A stretch of DNA of 56,381 nucleotides from Pseudoxanthomonas taiwanensis (lineage in GTDB: Bacteria > Pseudomonadota > Gammaproteobacteria > Xanthomonadales > Xanthomonadaceae): positions 1 to 56,381 of the forward strand of contig NZ_PDWK01000010.1 in NCBI RefSeq assembly GCF_010093135.1, in the 5' to 3' direction. Below, one piece after another: positions 53,162 through 56,381 of this stretch. Position numbers and translations under genes: made by a program. The first letter of the stretch is position 1. The number at the start of each line of letters is the position of its first letter. The notes beneath the pieces were generated by a model. The model searched no databases. It saw only the letters and a program-made list of their open reading frames with translations, and was not told where the DNA came from.

Positions 53162-54101
53162 ATGCGAGTGGACCTGCACCGTTTGCCTTCGCTGGACCTG
53201 CTGCGCGGCTTCGTCGCCGTCGGACGGCGGCTGAGCATCACCGAGGCCGCGCGCGAACTGTGCCTGACCCAGTCGGCGGTCAGCCGCCAGGTGCAGGCGC
53301 TGGAGGAGCAGCTGGGGACCCGGCTGTTCCGCCGCGGCCATCGCTCGCTGGCCTTCACCGCCGAGGGGGAACGCCTGTTCCGCAGCGCCGACGCCGCCCT
53401 GCAGCAGCTGCAGGACGCGCTGGGCGCGGTGCGCGAGCGCGCCCGCAGCCGGCCGGTCACGGTCAGCGCCACCATCGGCTTCACCGGGCTGTGGCTGCTG
53501 CCGCGCCTGAGCCGGTTCCAGGCCCGGCATCCCGGCGTGGACGGGCGGGTGTCGGCGCACAACCGCGTGGTCGACCTGCGCAACGACGGGGTCGACCTGG
53601 CGATCCGCTACACCAGCGCCGAACGCGCGCCGCCCGGGGCACGCCTGCTGTTCCATGAGACCGTGGTCCCGGTCGCCAGCCCGGCGCTGCGAGTGGGCGC
53701 GCTGGAGGGCCCGGAAGCGCTGGCCGGGCTGACCCTGCTGGAGTTTCGAGAAGCCCGGCTATCCCTGGATCCAGTGGCTGCCCTGGCTGGCCTCCATCGG
53801 CTGGGGCCAGGCACGCCCGCGCGCGATCCTGCACTTCAACCAGTACGACCTGGTGATCCAGGCCGCGCTGGCCGGGCAGGGCATCGCCCTGGGCCGGCGC
53901 GAACTGGTGCGGCCCTTGCTGGAGGAGGGGCGGCTGGTGGTGCTGGACCAGCTGCCGGCGCCGGCGTCTTCCGGGCATGGCTACTGGCTGCTGCAGGCCG
54001 AGGCCGAGTTGCGCCCGGAAGTGGCGGCGGGGGCTGCCTGGATCGAGGACGAGGCAGGCCAGGAGGCGACCGCGCCGCTGCATCGGCTGCTGGCCGAGTA
54101 G
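53162..54101 (+). pseudogene. LysR-family regulator broken by a 1-bp insertion
   Basis: The N-terminal helix-turn-helix (S-I-T-E-A-A-R-E-L-C-L-T-Q-S-A-V-S-R-Q-V-Q-A-L-E) and part of the effector domain are in frame. At TTT 53744-53746 one extra T shifts the frame. With it removed, L-E-F-E-K-P-G-Y-P-W-I-Q-W-L-P-W-L continues, and the GcvA-like C-terminus (Y-D-L-V-I-Q-A-A-L-A-G-Q-G-I-A-L-G; L-H-R-L-L-A-E) follows to 54101, a 312-aa protein. It diverges from the broken MFS gene and was probably its regulator. Confidence 0.82.
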
Positions 54102-54183
54102 GCCGGACACGGCGGCGCGCCCGCATGCGGCGTCCTCGCGGGTCCGTGCCTACAATCCGCCGATCCACACCGGCGAGGGCGCG

Positions 54184-55755
54184 ATGAAGGCGAAGGCGAA
54201 GAAGGTCCTCAAGTGGCTCGCGCTCGGCCTGGCCGTGTTCGCCATGGCCTCGCTGCTGTCGCTGTACGCCTACGGCCGCTTCGCCGAGCGCGCGCGCGGC
54301 GAGGTGGTCATGGCCCTGCCGCTGGCCGACGCGCAGACCGCGATCGACCGCGCGGTGGTGCCGCTCACCGACGCGCGCCCGGGCCAGACCGGCATGGTGA
54401 TCCTGGGCGACAACCTCGACGCCTTTGCCGTGCGCGCGATGACCGCGCGTTCGGCCGGGCGCAGCCTGGACCTGCAGTACTACATCTGGCACGACGACTT
54501 CACCGGCAACATGCTGCACAACGAAGTGCTGCGCGCGGCCGACCGCGGGGTGCGCGTGCGCCTGCTGCTGGACGACATGAACGCGCATGGCAGCCACTCG
54601 GCGCTGGCCGCGCTGGACACCCATCCCAACATCGAGGTGCGCCTGTTCAACCCGACCCGCGCGCGCAGCGGCACGCTGGCGCGCGGCGCGGAGCTGCTGT
54701 TGCGCTTCTTCAGCCTCAACCGGCGCATGCACCACAAGACCTGGCTGGCGGACGGGCGGGTCGCGGTGGTCGGCGGGCGCAACATCGGCGACGAGTACTT
54801 CGATGCCGCCGCCGACGTGAACTTCATGGACACCGACCTGGCCCTGGTCGGCGATGCGGTGGGGCAGGCCGAGGCGGTGTTCGACGCCTACTGGAACAGC
54901 GCCTCGGCCATCCCGCTGGCGGCGCTGGTGCGGGCGCCGGAGGGCGCACTGGAGCGGACGCGGCGCAGCCTCGGCGCCGGCCACGGCTCCGACCGCGCCG
55001 GGCCCTACCTGGAACGGCTGCGCGGCTCCAGCCAGGTGCGCGAGCTGCTGCAGGGACGCCGGCCCCTGCTCTGGACCCGGCACGCGCGGCTGGTGTCCGA
55101 TTCGCCGGAGAAGGCCGAGGGCGCCGAGCCGGGCCCGGACTGGACCACGCCACTGCTGCTGGCGCGCATGGACCGGGCCGAGCGCAGTCTGCGGCTGATC
55201 TCGCCGTACTTCGTGCCCGGCCAGGCCGGGGTCGACTGGCTGGCCGGCATGCGCCGGCGCGGGGTGGAGGTCGGCATCCTCACCAACTCGCTGGCCGCCA
55301 ACGACGTGGTCGCGGTGCACGGCGGCTACGCCGGCTACCGCGTGCCGCTGCTGCGGGCCGGGGTGGGGCTGTACGAGCTGAAGGCGCAGGGCGAGCGCGA
55401 GGGCAGCCTGTTCGGCTCCAGCGGCGCCAGCCTGCACACCAAGGCCTTCGTGGTGGACGGGCGCGGCGGCTTCGTCGGCTCGTTCAACCTGGACCCGCGC
55501 TCGATGAACCTCAACACCGAGATGGGGCTGCTGTTCGAGTCGGAGCAGGCGGCGGCCGAGCTGGAGGCGCTGTACCGGCGCAAGACCGCGCCGGAACTGG
55601 CCTACCGCCTGGCGCTGGACGGCGAGGGCCGGCTGCGCTGGCACGACGATGCGGCGCAGCCGCCGCTGGCCTGGGACCGCGAGCCGGACGCCGGGTTCTG
55701 GCGCCGCCTTGGGGCCGCGCTGGTGGGCTGGCTGCCGGTGGAGTCGCAGCTCTAG
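54184..55755 (+). CDS. Cardiolipin synthase-like phospholipase D protein (ClsC type)
   Basis: A 523-aa membrane-anchored PLD-family enzyme. One N-terminal helix (W-L-A-L-G-L-A-V-F-A-M-A-S-L-L-S-L) precedes two HKD motifs: H-H-K-T-W-L-A-D-G-R-V-A-V-V-G-G-R-N-I-G-D-E-Y and H-T-K-A-F-V-V-D-G-R-G-G-F-V-G-S-F-N-L-D-P-R-S. This layout and the sequence around the motifs match ClsC-like cardiolipin synthases, which use phosphatidylglycerol with phosphatidylethanolamine. No ymdB partner is adjacent. Confidence 0.88.
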   Translation: MKAKAKKVLKWLALGLAVFAMASLLSLYAYGRFAERARGEVVMALPLADAQTAIDRAVVPLTDARPGQTGMVILGDNLDAFAVRAMTARSAGRSLDLQYYIWHDDFTGNMLHNEVLRAADRGVRVRLLLDDMNAHGSHSALAALDTHPNIEVRLFNPTRARSGTLARGAELLLRFFSLNRRMHHKTWLADGRVAVVGGRNIGDEYFDAAADVNFMDTDLALVGDAVGQAEAVFDAYWNSASAIPLAALVRAPEGALERTRRSLGAGHGSDRAGPYLERLRGSSQVRELLQGRRPLLWTRHARLVSDSPEKAEGAEPGPDWTTPLLLARMDRAERSLRLISPYFVPGQAGVDWLAGMRRRGVEVGILTNSLAANDVVAVHGGYAGYRVPLLRAGVGLYELKAQGEREGSLFGSSGASLHTKAFVVDGRGGFVGSFNLDPRSMNLNTEMGLLFESEQAAAELEALYRRKTAPELAYRLALDGEGRLRWHDDAAQPPLAWDREPDAGFWRRLGAALVGWLPVESQL

Positions 55756-55765
55756 CCGGCCGCCG

Positions 55766-56371
55766 TCACAGGTGCGAGTGGCGGCGCAGCAGCACCTGCA
55801 GCTTGCGGAACACGTCCGGGTCGATCTTGTGGCCGGATTCGCCGTCGAGCACGGCCATGGCGGCGTGGGCGCCCAGCAGGGCGCGGTACGGGCGCAGCGA
55901 GGTCAGCGCGTCGTAACGGTCGGCCACCGACAGGATCCGCGCTTCCAGGGGAATCGCCGTGCCGGCCAGGCCGTCCGGGTAGCCGCTGCCGTCGAAGGTC
56001 TCGTGGTGGGAGCGGATGATCGCGGCCACCGGCACCGCGTCGTCGCGCCCCGTGGCCAGGAACAGGCGTTCGCCCAGCTCGCTGTGCGCGTGCATGGCCG
56101 CGCGCTTGGCTTCGTCGAGCCGGCCGGGGAACAGCAGCACGTCGTCGCGCACACCGATCTTGCCCACGTCGTGGAAGCGCGCCGCCACCGCCAGGTGGTC
56201 CAGGCGGTCGCGGTCCAGGTCCAGGCGCTGGCCCAGAAGCCGGGCCAGCCTGCACACGCGGTCGCAGTGGCTGTCGGTGTAGCTGTCGCGCTGCTCCAGG
56301 GCCAGGGCCAGGGCGTGGAGCGAACAGGATGTGTCGGCGAACTGCCGGAGCGGATCGGACGGGTCAGGCAT
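55766..56371 (-). CDS. HD-GYP domain protein (c-di-GMP phosphodiesterase-like)
   Basis: A 201-aa standalone HD-GYP domain. The metal motif H-D-V-G-K-I-G, the pair H-H-E, and the hallmark D-G-S-G-Y-P-D-G are all present, as is A-D-R-Y-D-A-L-T. The catalytic layout is therefore that of an active c-di-GMP phosphodiesterase. A sensory or receiver domain is absent. Together with the GGDEF protein at 30726 it gives the window one synthase and one hydrolase, although they are far apart. The start lies 10 bp from the window end. Confidence 0.88.
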   Translation of the reverse strand: MPDPSDPLRQFADTSCSLHALALALEQRDSYTDSHCDRVCRLARLLGQRLDLDRDRLDHLAVAARFHDVGKIGVRDDVLLFPGRLDEAKRAAMHAHSELGERLFLATGRDDAVPVAAIIRSHHETFDGSGYPDGLAGTAIPLEARILSVADRYDALTSLRPYRALLGAHAAMAVLDGESGHKIDPDVFRKLQVLLRRHSHL

Positions 56372-56381
56372 GGGAGGTGGC

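Overview
The window is a very GC-rich chromosomal segment whose gene order points to the Xanthomonadaceae/Lysobacteraceae (Lysobacter, Luteimonas, Pseudoxanthomonas and relatives). The pointers are the prmB-aroC and asd-fimV-truA-trpF blocks, a LysR gene divergent from trpBA, and several families common in that group. This placement is inferred from gene content; no rRNA or tRNA gene was recognised.

Layout. (1) 0.1-5 kb: an ATPase of the DUF853/HerA-like family at a suspicious contig edge, a LysM lytic transglycosylase, phosphatidylserine decarboxylase and a Sco-type copper chaperone. (2) 5-19.5 kb: prmB, aroC, a D-2-hydroxyacid dehydrogenase, asd, fimV, truA and trpF. Then comes an HlyD/ABC export pair that separates trpF from the lysR-trpB-trpA locus. 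(3) 19.5-23 kb: a phosphodiesterase lipoprotein lacking its N-terminal metal-site segment, a small periplasmic protein, and a lone urocanate hydratase. (4) 23.4-26.95 kb: the most unusual region. A seven-unit, exactly 42-bp tandem array of dyad-symmetric repeats ends 28 bp from the stop of an intact integron integrase gene. The integrase is followed by an attI region and three low-GC gene cassettes with two almost identical attC sites and a third, truncated one. The cassettes encode a small membrane protein, a basic protein, and a STAS-like/GHKL-ATPase/STAS-like fusion. (5) 27-44 kb: housekeeping and metabolic genes. These are a MAPEG protein, a ClpP-fold lipoprotein, a DEAD-box helicase, a GGDEF protein, an EamA transporter, a DUF2238 protein, a DUF72 protein, a serine hydrolase, a DUF885 metallopeptidase, a cyclophilin, a PHB depolymerase, a pirin, endonuclease V and phosphoglycerate mutase. 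(6) 44-49.4 kb: an iron-uptake operon (TonB-dependent siderophore receptor, DUF3649, PepSY, DUF3325) with a Fur-box-like dyad upstream. (7) 49.4-54.1 kb: acetyltransferases and a tautomerase beside three disrupted genes: an SDR with a 7-bp duplication, an MFS transporter with a Trp-to-stop change, and a LysR with a 1-bp insertion. (8) 54.2-56.4 kb: a cardiolipin-synthase-like protein and an HD-GYP protein.

How the parts work together. trpF, trpB and trpA cover late tryptophan synthesis, probably under the LysR neighbour. The siderophore receptor and PepSY/DUF3649/DUF3325 set form a ferric-siderophore uptake and reduction unit. The integron is the one clear mobile-gene platform. Its integrase looks catalytically intact, and the adjacent 42-bp dyad array is the best candidate for an undescribed element.
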